NCBI RefSeq assembly: GCF_021462415.1
Contig: NZ_JAKEDS010000003.1
Span: forward strand, 212,643-276,642
Source: Rhodohalobacter sp. 614A
GTDB lineage: Bacteria > Bacteroidota > Rhodothermia > Balneolales > Balneolaceae
Direction: 5' to 3'
DNA length: 64,000 nt
Every line of letters begins with the position of its first letter. Within the stretch, counting starts at the first letter, position 1. Shown one piece after another: positions 45,631 to 55,739 of this stretch. A program made the position numbers and the translations under genes. The notes below the pieces were generated by a model. It was given only the letters and a program-made list of their open reading frames with translations, was not told where the DNA came from and ran no database searches.

Positions 45631-46590
45631 ATGGCAAGAACCAAAGACCCGATTGATATTAGGCTGATCAGTAAGATCAGCACAATGTATTACAACCAGG
45701 ATTATAACCAGCAGCAAATTGCGAACAGGCTTCACCTCTCCCGGCCGAAAGTGTCTCGCATGCTTAAACAAGCCCGGGAACAGGGAATTGTGCAGATTAC
45801 AATTACAACGCCGAACAGCAATTTTGTTGAACTTGAACATTCTCTTGAAAATAAGTTTGGGCTGAAAGAGGTGATTCTCGTTGAATCCGACGCTGATATG
45901 TCGGCAGATGTGATCAAACGTCAGATCGGGTCGGCAGCGGCAAACTACCTGAACCGCACCGCCCAGGAAGGAGATGTGATTGGCGTAACCTGGGGAACTA
46001 CTTTACAGGCAATGGTTGAATCCATGCAGCCTAAACCTATTAACGGCTTGCATATTGTTCAGGCCCTGGGAGGAGTTGGGCCTCCTGAAGCAAAAGCCCA
46101 TGCTGCGGATATCTCCCGGCGGCTCTCTCAGCTCCTTAATGCAAAACTGACTCTTCTCCCGGCTCCGGGAATTGTGGGAAGTGTTCAGGCCAAAGAGGTT
46201 TTGATGGATGACCCACAAGTAAAAAATGCCCTTGATTTATTTCCCATAATCAACACTCTTTTTGTTGGAATTGGCGCTTTAAAAACCAACCCCGTTTTAA
46301 ATAAAAAGAGCAAAGAGCTCTCAGAATCAACTTGTCGGGAAATATTGAATTCTGATGCTGTTGGCGATATCGCACTTCATTTCTTTGATGCGAATGGTAA
46401 TGAGGCTAAAACCCGCTTGAAAGATCTTATACTTGGAGTTTCTCCGGAGCAGGTCATGCAAATTGAAACGGTTGTGGGCATTGCAGGGGGACCCGAAAAA
46501 GAGGAAGTGATTCATGCCGCACTATTGGGAAAAAATATAAACGTATTGATTTCGGATAGCCTTACTGCCAAAAAAGTATTAGAAATCTGA
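45631..46590 (+). CDS. SorC/DeoR-type sugar-binding transcriptional regulator
   Basis: A 319-residue DNA-binding protein. The N-terminal helix-turn-helix reads DYNQQQIANRLHLSRPKVSRMLKQA (about 24-48), and the large C-terminal domain has SorC-family landmarks: GDVIGVTWGTTLQAMV, LGGVGPPEAKAHAADISRRLSQLL, TLFVGIGAL and VVGIAGGPEKEEVIHAAL. Family members bind phosphorylated sugars and act as repressors or activators of catabolic operons. It is the only dedicated sugar regulator in the window and lies between two rhamnosidase genes, so a rhamnose-derived effector such as rhamnulose-1-phosphate is plausible. It converges on the third GH78 gene. Confidence 0.92.
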   Translation: MARTKDPIDIRLISKISTMYYNQDYNQQQIANRLHLSRPKVSRMLKQAREQGIVQITITTPNSNFVELEHSLENKFGLKEVILVESDADMSADVIKRQIGSAAANYLNRTAQEGDVIGVTWGTTLQAMVESMQPKPINGLHIVQALGGVGPPEAKAHAADISRRLSQLLNAKLTLLPAPGIVGSVQAKEVLMDDPQVKNALDLFPIINTLFVGIGALKTNPVLNKKSKELSESTCREILNSDAVGDIALHFFDANGNEAKTRLKDLILGVSPEQVMQIETVVGIAGGPEKEEVIHAALLGKNINVLISDSLTAKKVLEI

Positions 46591-46649
46591 TACAATTATC
46601 TTTTTTTTAAAGTGGGACGAACCTCTGTAAATCATTGAGTCCGCAATGT

Positions 46650-46685
46650 AAAAATCGACAGCTGATTTCTTATTCTTCAGCTGTC
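46650..46685 (-). terminator. Intrinsic terminator overlapping GH78 stop
   Basis: On the minus strand GACAGCTG and CAGCTGTC form a perfect eight-base stem (46657-46685) around a 13-base loop that includes the stop codon of the third GH78 gene, followed by GATTTTTA. The convergent regulator gene ends only about 60 bases away, so the terminator probably keeps the two transcripts apart. Confidence 0.8.
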
Positions 46686-49474
46686 AATTCAAACTCGTAG
46701 CGTCCTGATGTCACATCAAGTTCTACAAAACCGTTTTCTTCTCGCCCGCTGATAATTTGTGTATCGCTTTCTACAACTTCTCCTTCACTCCAAACCGTCT
46801 CTCCACCTTCTGAAATTTGAACATTATTCCAACTCATAGTTGGAATACTAACTTTGCCTGTTGTATTTGCAGGAATTGTTATTTCCAGAGTCAAACTGTT
46901 CTCCGATTTTTCCCACCTGGATGATACCGTTCCCCGAACCGTTTCAACCGAGGCTTCCGCCCAATTCATGTCATCCGGAATATATGGTTTGATATGAATT
47001 TCCTTGTAACCGATGGATGTTCCAGCATTTGTCGGGGCCTGAATTCCCGCTAAATACTTGTAGAAATATTCATTGACAGTTCCAAACATTTGGTGATTAT
47101 GAGAGCTTTCGGCATCCCAGCTTTCCCAAAGCGTGGTGGCTCCATTTTCAATCCAATGGCCCCAGCTTGGAAATGTTTTTTTGGTTACTACTTCGTGAAG
47201 AACATCCTCTCTTCCCTCTTCAGCCAAGACATTAATCAGGTGTTTGGTACCCAGAATTCCTGTTCCCAGATGGCCGTTGCTTGTAACCTGAATATCGTGA
47301 ATTAAGTTTTCCAGAACGGCCTGGCGGTTTTCTTCCGGCACTAAATCTCCACTCAAAGCAAAGAGCAAATATCCCTGGTAAAGTTCTTCTGTTCCATACA
47401 AGTTTTGCTCCTCAAGGAAAAACTTCTCGTTAAAGGCCTCCTTGATAGAATCGGCCAATGCCAGATAATTTTGTCGGTCTTCATCACTCCCCAAAACTTC
47501 TGCAATATCCGCAAACGTTAAAACATCAAGATACCAGTAGTAAGTATTTGTCAATGGATTGTTGGGGCCGGTTCGATCGCGAACCGGGGCTTCCCATTCT
47601 CCCAGTGAATCCCAATAGCCACCAAATTCGTTGATTATGTAATCTTCATCCGGGTTTTCATCATTTTCCGAAGCAAGATTTTCAAGATAGCTCATATATC
47701 TTTTCATGCTCTCGTAGTGATCCTCAAGAATCCGGGTATCCTCATAGTATTGATACATCCACCAGGGAAGTAAAATGTATGCACTTCCCCAGGCGATTCC
47801 TCCGCCAACGCCGCCTAACATCAACGGAGATGTGTTGGGAATACGGCCGTTTTCATATTGAGCGTCTTTCATGTCATTCAGCCATTTTTGATAGAAAGAA
47901 TGCATCTGAAAATCGTGAATGGATGTCTCAGCGATAACCTGACCGTCTCCGTTATATCCGCCCTTTTCCCGATGCGGACAATCTTCGGGATAGCCGTGCA
48001 GATTTCCTCGTTGTGACCATATCGCCGCCTCGTAAATTTGATTCAGAAGTGTATCAGAAGAAGCAAAATGTCCATTTCGCTCCAAGTCAGAATGAACCAC
48101 CTGTCCGTCAACTTCCAGCGATCCAATCGCGTCGGGATTATCTACCTGAACTTCAATGTATCGAAATCCTGAATAGAAAAACTTTGGTTCGTAGGTTTCG
48201 GTTCCGTCTCCTTTTAAGATATATGTTGTCCAGACATTCGCATGATATTGCTCGCTGGTACTAAGACTGTCTCCCGGCTCAAGCGCGTTTGGAAAAAGCT
48301 CATTATTCAGGGTTTCTGCTGCCCGAATTTTGATCTCCGTTCCCTGCTCCCCATCAACTGATAATTTCCACCATCCGGGTATATTTTGTTCGAGATCAAA
48401 CAGGTAAATACCGGATTTCGGATTGGTTCGCGTGGCCGGTTCAATCGTTTCTACAACACGGATTGGCGGCATAATCTGGGAATCCATAAGAACATCCGGA
48501 TCTTCTACAACTTTCACAGGTTGCCAGTGTGCATCATCAAAATCCACTTGATTCCATCCCTCCTGTTCCAGCCGGGCATCGTAATCTTCACCCCCGTAAA
48601 CGTTGTTGTAAAGAATGGGACTTGCATCTGTTTTCCACTCATTGTTGCTCCAAATAACCTCTTCTGAGCCATCTTCGTAAAGAATGTGTAGCTGAAGAAT
48701 CCCCATTGGTGTTCCAAATTGATTGTTCGAACCAAACCAGGTCCATCGCCCCTCTTCCGGTTTGATTCGGAAAGCACTATTTCCAAGCCAAAAACCAGCG
48801 GCGTTTGTTCCTTCATTCAGATGATCCGTTACATCATACGTTTCGTATAGGATCCGTTTGCTAAAATCTGTAATGGCCGGATCAAGTACATGATCCCCAA
48901 CTTTTTCGCCATTTAGATAGAATTCGTAGTAACCCACTCCGGTTATAAACGCGGTTGCCGATTGAATTCCCTGATTAATCGTAAACTCATTTCGTAACAA
49001 TGGCGATGAAACCGTGCTGTCGGGAGTGGTAATCCACCGGGCTTGCCAATCGTCTGCATCCAGCAAGCTCATTTGAAAATGCTGCGTTTCACTCCAAGAC
49101 GTGGGATTCCCATTCTGATCCCACACCCTGGCCTTCCAGAAATATTTCTGTCCACTCTCCAGAGCCGAACCTTCATATGGATTATTAATCGTACTCGAAC
49201 TGTTTACCTTTCCTGAATCCCATAGACTGCCTTCTTCATTTTCAAGATCATCAGGATTTTCAGAAACTATAATTCTATATGCTGACTGGGAAGCACCGCG
49301 TGAACCATTCTCGTAAATCCAGGAAAATTGCGGATCTTTCACATCAAGACCCAAAGGATTAGAAAGATGCTCAACCTCTAAACTTCGAATCCCTGAAAGA
49401 TTTTCATCTTTAGAACAGTTGGTAAATAAAAAAATAAAACCACCGAGCAGAAGTAGAATAATGATTTTTTTCAT
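46670..49474 (-). CDS. Alpha-L-rhamnosidase, GH78 (third), lipoprotein
   Basis: A 934-residue surface lipoprotein (lipobox LFTNC). N-terminal beta domains begin LEVEHLSNPLGLDVKDPQFSW; the barrel carries DCPHREKGGYNGDGQ and ATTLWESWDAESSHNHQMFG as catalytic acid regions, and a C-terminal beta domain ends the chain. It has the HREKGG variant rather than QRDERLGW, so linkage preference probably differs from the second copy. Lipid anchoring suggests it acts outside the cell or on the periplasmic face, while the other two have ordinary signal peptides. The AspT-like transporter gene lies 89 bases upstream. Confidence 0.93.
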   Translation of the reverse strand: MKKIIILLLLGGFIFLFTNCSKDENLSGIRSLEVEHLSNPLGLDVKDPQFSWIYENGSRGASQSAYRIIVSENPDDLENEEGSLWDSGKVNSSSTINNPYEGSALESGQKYFWKARVWDQNGNPTSWSETQHFQMSLLDADDWQARWITTPDSTVSSPLLRNEFTINQGIQSATAFITGVGYYEFYLNGEKVGDHVLDPAITDFSKRILYETYDVTDHLNEGTNAAGFWLGNSAFRIKPEEGRWTWFGSNNQFGTPMGILQLHILYEDGSEEVIWSNNEWKTDASPILYNNVYGGEDYDARLEQEGWNQVDFDDAHWQPVKVVEDPDVLMDSQIMPPIRVVETIEPATRTNPKSGIYLFDLEQNIPGWWKLSVDGEQGTEIKIRAAETLNNELFPNALEPGDSLSTSEQYHANVWTTYILKGDGTETYEPKFFYSGFRYIEVQVDNPDAIGSLEVDGQVVHSDLERNGHFASSDTLLNQIYEAAIWSQRGNLHGYPEDCPHREKGGYNGDGQVIAETSIHDFQMHSFYQKWLNDMKDAQYENGRIPNTSPLMLGGVGGGIAWGSAYILLPWWMYQYYEDTRILEDHYESMKRYMSYLENLASENDENPDEDYIINEFGGYWDSLGEWEAPVRDRTGPNNPLTNTYYWYLDVLTFADIAEVLGSDEDRQNYLALADSIKEAFNEKFFLEEQNLYGTEELYQGYLLFALSGDLVPEENRQAVLENLIHDIQVTSNGHLGTGILGTKHLINVLAEEGREDVLHEVVTKKTFPSWGHWIENGATTLWESWDAESSHNHQMFGTVNEYFYKYLAGIQAPTNAGTSIGYKEIHIKPYIPDDMNWAEASVETVRGTVSSRWEKSENSLTLEITIPANTTGKVSIPTMSWNNVQISEGGETVWSEGEVVESDTQIISGREENGFVELDVTSGRYEFELTAEE

Positions 49475-49562
49475 CGTATTAATGAGTGAGTGATCAGATT
49501 CTCATTAATCTACTTTTTGTTCATGAATTTTAAAAATAACCACTGATTATAAATTTTCCAGT

Positions 49563-51146
49563 TCAAATCAAACTTAAAATTTGTACAGCCACAATTAATA
49601 ATACCATTGCAACAGGATATACAGTTGCGTATGCAATGGACGCTGCATCGGAATCTGACATACTATCGACCGTAGCCAGGCCGGGAGTACTGGTCATACT
49701 ACCCGTTAGCGTTCCCAAAAAAGTTAACAGATTTATCTCAAAGAAATATTGAGCGATTATCGTTGTGAGGATCAGCGGAACCAATGTGATTAAGAGCCCG
49801 TAAATAAATAGGGATAATCCATATTCTGTAAATGTATAAACTAAACTGGAACCTGCACTTGTACCTACTGCAGCCAGAAAAAAAAGTAAACCCAGCTGCC
49901 GTAAAAGCTGATTGGCTCCGCCTGACATCGTCCATATAAATGGACCGGTTTTCCCCATTCGGCCAAGCCACAAAGCTGTCAGTAAAATTCCACCTGTTAG
50001 TCCCAGGCTAAATGTAAACGACCCAAAACTGATACTGAACTTCCCCGCAAGAATACCAATTATAATTCCGACGGCTATTGGAAGAAAATCCGTATCAGAT
50101 AGCCGAGTATCATTATCACCAAAGAAGCGACTTACCTGTTTCATATCTTCTTTATTACAGGCAACCATCAACTTATCTCCCATCTGCAAACGAAGTGTGG
50201 AATTTGGCGAAAATGAAATTCCTGAACGCCTCACACGGGTTACTGTGGCATTGTAGGTTTGAAGAATATTCAATTGAAGCAGCGACTTATTCACGACCTC
50301 TTTATTCGTGACAAGAATGGAGCGAACATCATACTCTTTGCTCAATGGTATGTGCACATCAGTTGGTGATCCGATTAACAGCTCTACTTTTTCAAGTGCA
50401 TCTTTTGTGCCAACGGCCTTAATCAGATCACCTTTGTGTAAAATGGTATCCTGTTTTGGGGTAATTGAGATATCTCCATGCATTACCCGCGAGACGACCG
50501 CTTTAGTCATACTTCGTATCCTCAGTTCACCAATACTTTGGCCGGTTACATTCTCATTTTCAACAATAAAATTTTTCGTAACTACTTCGGGATATTCTTC
50601 AATCTGTTCTTCTTTATACTTCTCTTCTGCTTCAGAAACCGACTTGCGAAGAATACGCGGCAGAAAGTTTACAAACAGAATCACACCTATTACACCAAAC
50701 GGATAGGCAATTCCATAGCCAATAGATGCGAGTGAGGACCCCGTAATATCAATGGCTGCTGCAAGGCCGGGAGTACTTGTCAGCGCTCCGGTTAACAGAC
50801 CAATACAAAGGTTTTTATCAACTCCTAAAAATGTAAAGATCAGAAAAGTGATTACAGCTGAAATCAAAATCAAAAAAGTTGCTAAAATTGCCAGTTCTCT
50901 CCCATGCTTTTTGAAAGATGTGAAGAATCCGGGACCAGCCTGAATCCCAATCGTGAATATAAAAAGTACGAGACCCAGGTATTGAAAATCTGCGGGAATC
51001 TGAATTCCAAAATGTCCAAAAATCAGGGCCACAAAAATGACGGCAGAAACATCCAGCGAAACTCCCCTGATTTGAATTCTACCTAATAGAAAACCACAAA
51101 CAATGATAAAAAACAGGGCAAAATAGGTGTGTGACAAGAAATCCAT
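49563..51146 (-). CDS. AspT/YidE-family transporter with two RCK-C domains
   Basis: A 527-residue membrane protein. Two sets of about five to six helices flank a cytoplasmic pair of TrkA-C (RCK_C) domains at about 195-365 (ENVTGQSIGELRIRS, GDLIKAVGTKDALEKVELLIG; then NLQLGDKLMVAC-like strands). The repeated TSTPGLAAAIDI and TSTPGLATVDSM stretches are the signature of the aspartate:alanine exchanger family, including E. coli YidE and YbjL. Substrates are organic or amino acids where known. Its place between GH78 and GH29 genes suggests export or exchange of a product of sugar breakdown, an inference only. Confidence 0.9.
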   Translation of the reverse strand: MDFLSHTYFALFFIIVCGFLLGRIQIRGVSLDVSAVIFVALIFGHFGIQIPADFQYLGLVLFIFTIGIQAGPGFFTSFKKHGRELAILATFLILISAVITFLIFTFLGVDKNLCIGLLTGALTSTPGLAAAIDITGSSLASIGYGIAYPFGVIGVILFVNFLPRILRKSVSEAEEKYKEEQIEEYPEVVTKNFIVENENVTGQSIGELRIRSMTKAVVSRVMHGDISITPKQDTILHKGDLIKAVGTKDALEKVELLIGSPTDVHIPLSKEYDVRSILVTNKEVVNKSLLQLNILQTYNATVTRVRRSGISFSPNSTLRLQMGDKLMVACNKEDMKQVSRFFGDNDTRLSDTDFLPIAVGIIIGILAGKFSISFGSFTFSLGLTGGILLTALWLGRMGKTGPFIWTMSGGANQLLRQLGLLFFLAAVGTSAGSSLVYTFTEYGLSLFIYGLLITLVPLILTTIIAQYFFEINLLTFLGTLTGSMTSTPGLATVDSMSDSDAASIAYATVYPVAMVLLIVAVQILSLI

Positions 51147-51308
51147 TTGATGATTTTTTTACTATTTGAAGGAGATGATCTCTCTGTTATAAATTCTCAG
51201 AGTTATCTGAAGAAATGATGAATCAATAAAAGTATTACCAAAAAAAGGTCCGGACCAAAATTTTTCCCATTAACCCCATACAATTGCTACATATTTTCCT
51301 GGTTCATT

Positions 51309-52739
51309 TTAGCTAACTTCTTTCCCCGTGATTTTGAAGACCAACGCTGTTTCAGCTGACTGATTATCCATCACTTTCTGTGGTATCTGAATGGTAAGCC
51401 CACCCTCATCTGTAAACTCCCAATTCAAAGGTTGATCATGCCCAAGAAGAGTTACTTCGGAACCTTCCTCCGGTTGAAGATAGCTGAATTGAACGGATTC
51501 ACCTGAAGTGTCAAAAGTTATTCCGTAGTAAACCGGTTCGCCTTTCTTTTTTGTGTATCGAATATTTTCTCCTTCACTGAAATGATTTTGAAGACGTTCT
51601 GTGGCATAAATGGCTTCCGAGTTTATGGCCATCCAGTCGCCCATATCTGCAAGACGCTCAACGCTTGGCTGTGGAATCAATCCTTCTGCAGTTGGCCCTA
51701 CATTCAGGAGGTAATTCCCTCCTTTTGCAGCAACATCAACAAGATTAAAAATCAGGTTTTCTGAGGATTTCCAGTTGTCATCGTATTCTTTATATCCCCA
51801 GGTATCATTCATTGTCATGCAGGATTCCCAGTCAAAATCGCTGGTGCTCTCAAGAATCTCCTGCTCAGGCGTACCAAAATCGCCGACGAATGCACCGCCT
51901 TCTTCGTTCATTCCCTGCATTCCCTTTCTGCCTACATCCACACGATTATTGATGATCATTTCAGGGTCCATCTGGCGAAGCATCACGTACATATCTACTG
52001 CTTGTTCGTGTTTCCATTCCGGAATCCATTCTCCATCAAACCACATAACAGCGGGATCGTACTCTTCTACCAATTCGCGAACCTGCGGAATCAGGTAATT
52101 TTCAACATAGCTGTCGAAATTGGGGTTTGATTTTTCACTGGTATTGTAGGTTGGATAATGAGGCGCCTGAGCATCCGGATGATGCCAATCCATAATGGAG
52201 TGATAAAAACCGAGTTTTATGTCGTGTCTGTCAGCGGCAACTTTCAGATCATCTAAAAGGTCTTTTTGAATTTCTGCATATTCGGCCGAGTTATAATCCC
52301 CAACCTCTGATTCCCACAAACCAAATCCATCGTGATGCTTGGACGTTATAATGATGTATTTCATCCCTGCATCTTTCGCGATTTGTACCCATTCTTCTGC
52401 ATTGTATTGAGTAGGATTAAATTGCCGGGAATACTCCTCATATTCTTCAATCGGGATTTGAGCACCGTTCATAATCCATTCTCCGGTGGTATTGTCAATT
52501 CGTTTGCCATTATAAACACCTGCTGGTACTGCATAGGGTCCCCAGTGGATGAAAAGGCCGAATTTTGCATCACGCCACCACTCCATTCGGTCATCAAAAT
52601 CTTCTTCGGATTCGTTGAGAATTTGTTCACGGGTGAGAGCTGTTTCCTCTTTGGAGTCCTTTTCTTCTGATTCCTGGCAGGCAGAAAGCAGCGTTATAAA
52701 ACATATAGCTAGAATGAGAAATATAGTCCTTTTCATCAT
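51309..52739 (-). CDS. Alpha-L-fucosidase, GH29, lipoprotein
   Basis: A 476-residue lipoprotein with lipobox LLSAC; tandem ATGs at 52739 and 52736 leave a one-residue uncertainty. The GH29 barrel shows FGLFIHWGPYAVP, KYIIITSKHHDGFGLWES, DWHHPDAQ and the nucleophile region AVMWFDGEW, and a C-terminal beta domain (about 380-476) closes the chain. It should release alpha-L-fucose, or a closely related deoxysugar, from oligosaccharides by retention. No fucose catabolic genes are visible beside it. The Nramp-related transporter gene lies 134 bases away on the same strand. Confidence 0.94.
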   Translation of the reverse strand: MMKRTIFLILAICFITLLSACQESEEKDSKEETALTREQILNESEEDFDDRMEWWRDAKFGLFIHWGPYAVPAGVYNGKRIDNTTGEWIMNGAQIPIEEYEEYSRQFNPTQYNAEEWVQIAKDAGMKYIIITSKHHDGFGLWESEVGDYNSAEYAEIQKDLLDDLKVAADRHDIKLGFYHSIMDWHHPDAQAPHYPTYNTSEKSNPNFDSYVENYLIPQVRELVEEYDPAVMWFDGEWIPEWKHEQAVDMYVMLRQMDPEMIINNRVDVGRKGMQGMNEEGGAFVGDFGTPEQEILESTSDFDWESCMTMNDTWGYKEYDDNWKSSENLIFNLVDVAAKGGNYLLNVGPTAEGLIPQPSVERLADMGDWMAINSEAIYATERLQNHFSEGENIRYTKKKGEPVYYGITFDTSGESVQFSYLQPEEGSEVTLLGHDQPLNWEFTDEGGLTIQIPQKVMDNQSAETALVFKITGKEVS

Positions 52740-52872
52740 GTGGTTACTTTATTTGAATCGTCATTATAAACAGAGTGAATCAATCATCAATCTGAATAAA
52801 AGGTTAGGATTGCCAAACTTCATTCACTTTTTTTCATTTTGTTCGCAATGAGTCATTCATATTTATATGTCA

Positions 52873-54243
52873 TCAGAAAAACCTGAAAATACTGTAAATC
52901 GCCGCCATCAAAATGGCGATTACACTTACCCAAAAAGCAATATCGTAAAAAATGGTCGGTTTTAATTCCACTTTTAATTGTTTGTAACGGAAGTGGATAG
53001 CTGCAAAAACGACAATCAGAAGAAGGACTGATGTAAAGAATCCACCGATGATTACCATCAACACAGGCAATTGAACAAACAAAAACATCAATGCCCAAAG
53101 CAAAGGAAATACCCACGCAAAAATGGCAATGGCTTTTCTTCTTTGTTCAATATCATGGAAATTTAGAAACCCAAGTTTGCCAAAGGCATCAGCAAAGATT
53201 CGGGTCCAGCTGGCCAACGCACTAAAAAGCGTAGAGAAGAGAACAACTACGGCACAAATCAAAAACATATTCCTGGCACCGGGGCCGAGGGTTTCTGTAT
53301 ACATCCCCGAAAGAGTTTCGATCATTTGGTATCCTTCCGGAACGCGATCTTGTGCATGTAAAACCGCAGCTCCCAAAATATAGAATGCCGCTGTAACCAG
53401 GGTGTAAACAATCATGGAAAGTACGGCATCCCAATACATCACTTTAATCCAGCCTTTCGCCCGCTTCACCCATTCCGGGTTATTTGCTGCCGGACCGGTA
53501 TAAGCTGCGTATCCTTTTTCGATACACCAGTAGTGATAATACATGATTTCGTCCCCGCCAACACCCGTCAAACCAAAAGCGGCAATGGCCACCCCAACCG
53601 TTGCGGTTGGCAGATTGAACTTGAGACCATATGCAATATCCTGCCACGAGTAAGCAAAATCCGTAAACTGTAAAAAGTAAACCGATAGAAATGTGAGCAC
53701 AGTAAAGAAAGCGATCATCACCAGCGAGAACCGCTCAACAAATGTGTAATAGCCCCTAAAGACAAGCAATGCCGCGAGTATCGCCGCGATAAATGTCCAG
53801 ATTGTAACATTTAAGGAGGGGAAGAAAATATTCATGGTGATGGCTACGCCTCCCACAATTCCGCCAACTTGCAAAAGCTTAAAAAGCTGGATAAAAAGCC
53901 ACGTCCAAATTGTCCAGTTAATATCTCTGTATTTCCAACCCGGCAAACGGTTAAACGCACTCATTACGGTTTCACCATTACTGATGGCATGGTTGCCGAA
54001 TTCTAACTGGAGGGTCACTTTGATCAGGCAACTCAGTATTATCACCCAAAAGGTTACGAATCCTGCTCTTGCACCCAACGTTGTGGTGGCGATCAATTCC
54101 CCAGATCCTACAATCGCTGCTGACATTACAAAACCAGGGCCAAGATGTTTGAGAGTTCCCCAAAAAGTTTCGGGGGGATCTTTGATTTCCTCTTCGGTTA
54201 GTATGTAAGGATCTTTGGGACGATCCCTGTTTTCATCCTTCAT
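52873..54243 (-). CDS. Nramp-related transporter lacking canonical metal-site motifs
   Basis: A 456-residue inner-membrane protein with about eleven helices and an Nramp-type N-terminus (FWGTLKHLGPGFVMSAAIVGSGEL). In classical Nramp metal transporters helix 1 carries DPGN and helix 6 a Met-Pro-His; here helix 1 reads VGSGELIAT and the helix 6 region reads GLTGVGGDEIMYYHYW. The metal-binding residues are therefore replaced by Glu and other polar residues, so manganese or iron transport should not be assumed. Within a glycan locus it may take up a different cation or an organic substrate. The N-terminal 25 residues are hydrophilic. Confidence 0.8.
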   Translation of the reverse strand: MKDENRDRPKDPYILTEEEIKDPPETFWGTLKHLGPGFVMSAAIVGSGELIATTTLGARAGFVTFWVIILSCLIKVTLQLEFGNHAISNGETVMSAFNRLPGWKYRDINWTIWTWLFIQLFKLLQVGGIVGGVAITMNIFFPSLNVTIWTFIAAILAALLVFRGYYTFVERFSLVMIAFFTVLTFLSVYFLQFTDFAYSWQDIAYGLKFNLPTATVGVAIAAFGLTGVGGDEIMYYHYWCIEKGYAAYTGPAANNPEWVKRAKGWIKVMYWDAVLSMIVYTLVTAAFYILGAAVLHAQDRVPEGYQMIETLSGMYTETLGPGARNMFLICAVVVLFSTLFSALASWTRIFADAFGKLGFLNFHDIEQRRKAIAIFAWVFPLLWALMFLFVQLPVLMVIIGGFFTSVLLLIVVFAAIHFRYKQLKVELKPTIFYDIAFWVSVIAILMAAIYSIFRFF

Positions 54244-54424
54244 TCGTATTTTTTAAGTCAACCCTTTTTTGAAACGGTACCAAGTATGCAGGCTTAAAAT
54301 CATGTTTTGGCAGGTTCCCGCATCCCAACAAATAGTAGTTTATTTTAATCGACAAGACAAATTCTTCAGATTTCAGAAAAAGACTATCCTTAATCTGCAC
54401 TTTGATCCTGTGATTTACACGAAC

Positions 54425-55666
54425 CTACTTGTTTTTTTCTTCGATCCACTTACTCATGAATTTTGTGCTATTCATGGTGTGATGCATCAGCATGGATCCC
54501 ATAAAATTATTTTTCCGGTGCTTTTCGAGGTTTTCCATGATTGATTTGATCCGGGTTAATAATTCCGGCTCAAATTTTGACCGGTCAAACCTGCTTTTGA
54601 GCAATTCAAATCCTGTATTCTGTGACGTTTTCCAAAAATCTGAATCCTGATAAAGCTCGGCAGAAGCATTTGCAAACTGTTCAGGATCATCGGCGATTGC
54701 ACCATTCCATTTGCAGCCCAACACGATCCCTTCCGCACCAACGGTTGTGGTGACAGAAGGAGTTCCGCACAACATCGCTTCTACTAATTTTCCTTTAATT
54801 CCAGCACCAAATCGTAAAGGTGCCAACAGAACTTTTGCTTTTCCGATTACCTCTTTTGCATCGCTTGCCCTGCCTTTAATCAAAAAACCATCATCAGGAT
54901 TGCTGAGTTGAAAGTTTTTTTTTGCGGGATAGGAACCATAGACATACAGTTTCGCTGATGGCAACTTCGCCCGAATGAACGGCCAGATTTCCTCTTTCAA
55001 CCACAGAACGGCGTTCCAATTTGGCTCATGTCTGAAATTTCCGATAGCAACAAATCCATTTCGCTCTTCAAAACTAAGCGTGGGTTCATGAAACGGTTCT
55101 TTATCAAAATTCAAAAGAAACGGCAGATAGAGAAGTAATTTCTCATCAATATGAAAAGCATCTTTTAGAATTTGAATTTCAACATCAGAGATAATCAGCG
55201 ACAAGTCACATCTCAAAATGCTGGCAATTTCTCTTTTTGCCGTCTCTTCAGAAAGCAGATCATCTACTTCAAATTTCAAGTTTTTTTTCCATGCATTTTG
55301 ACGTGCATTCCGCAAACAGTGGAGATCTTCCGTATCAAGAATTCGTAGCGCATCAGGACAGTTTTCCGCAACTCTCCAACCAAATTGTTCTTCGGTCATG
55401 TAGCGGTCGAAAAGCACTGCATCCGGGTTTAATTGACGGATGAAATCATCAAATGAAGAATCGTTCAGAAGTATCGGTTGTTCATCTACGCCAATTTCAG
55501 AAAGGTCAAATGAATAATCACTTTTTGCCGCCGGGCTCGAAAATGTAATGTCCCACCCATCATCAAGAAATAATTCAATAAGTTGAATCATCCGGCTGCC
55601 TGCTGCCGAAGATTTCGGTTCTGGCCACACTTTTCCGATGATGAGTAAATTTTTCTGAACAGGCAT
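54425..55666 (-). CDS. Glycosyltransferase, GT4-like
   Basis: A 413-residue cytoplasmic GT-B glycosyltransferase. The second ATG (55666) is eight bases after AAGG and is preferred to the first at 55672. The N-terminal lobe begins LLIIGKVWPEPKSSAAGSRM, and the nucleotide-sugar lobe has VAIGNFRHEPNWNAVLWL, LLAPLRFGAGIKGKLVEAMLCGTPSVTT, matching GT4. Donor and acceptor are unknown. It is unusual inside a degradation locus and may build a surface glycan, or may simply be a neighbour. About 180 bases separate it from the Nramp-like gene. Confidence 0.85.
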   Translation of the reverse strand: MPVQKNLLIIGKVWPEPKSSAAGSRMIQLIELFLDDGWDITFSSPAAKSDYSFDLSEIGVDEQPILLNDSSFDDFIRQLNPDAVLFDRYMTEEQFGWRVAENCPDALRILDTEDLHCLRNARQNAWKKNLKFEVDDLLSEETAKREIASILRCDLSLIISDVEIQILKDAFHIDEKLLLYLPFLLNFDKEPFHEPTLSFEERNGFVAIGNFRHEPNWNAVLWLKEEIWPFIRAKLPSAKLYVYGSYPAKKNFQLSNPDDGFLIKGRASDAKEVIGKAKVLLAPLRFGAGIKGKLVEAMLCGTPSVTTTVGAEGIVLGCKWNGAIADDPEQFANASAELYQDSDFWKTSQNTGFELLKSRFDRSKFEPELLTRIKSIMENLEKHRKNNFMGSMLMHHTMNSTKFMSKWIEEKNK

Positions 55667-55739
55667 GCTCATCGCCTTCGTTATCTTTATAAACTTCGCG
55701 GATTATCCATCACAACAGAATGTGAAGGAATGTGAATTT

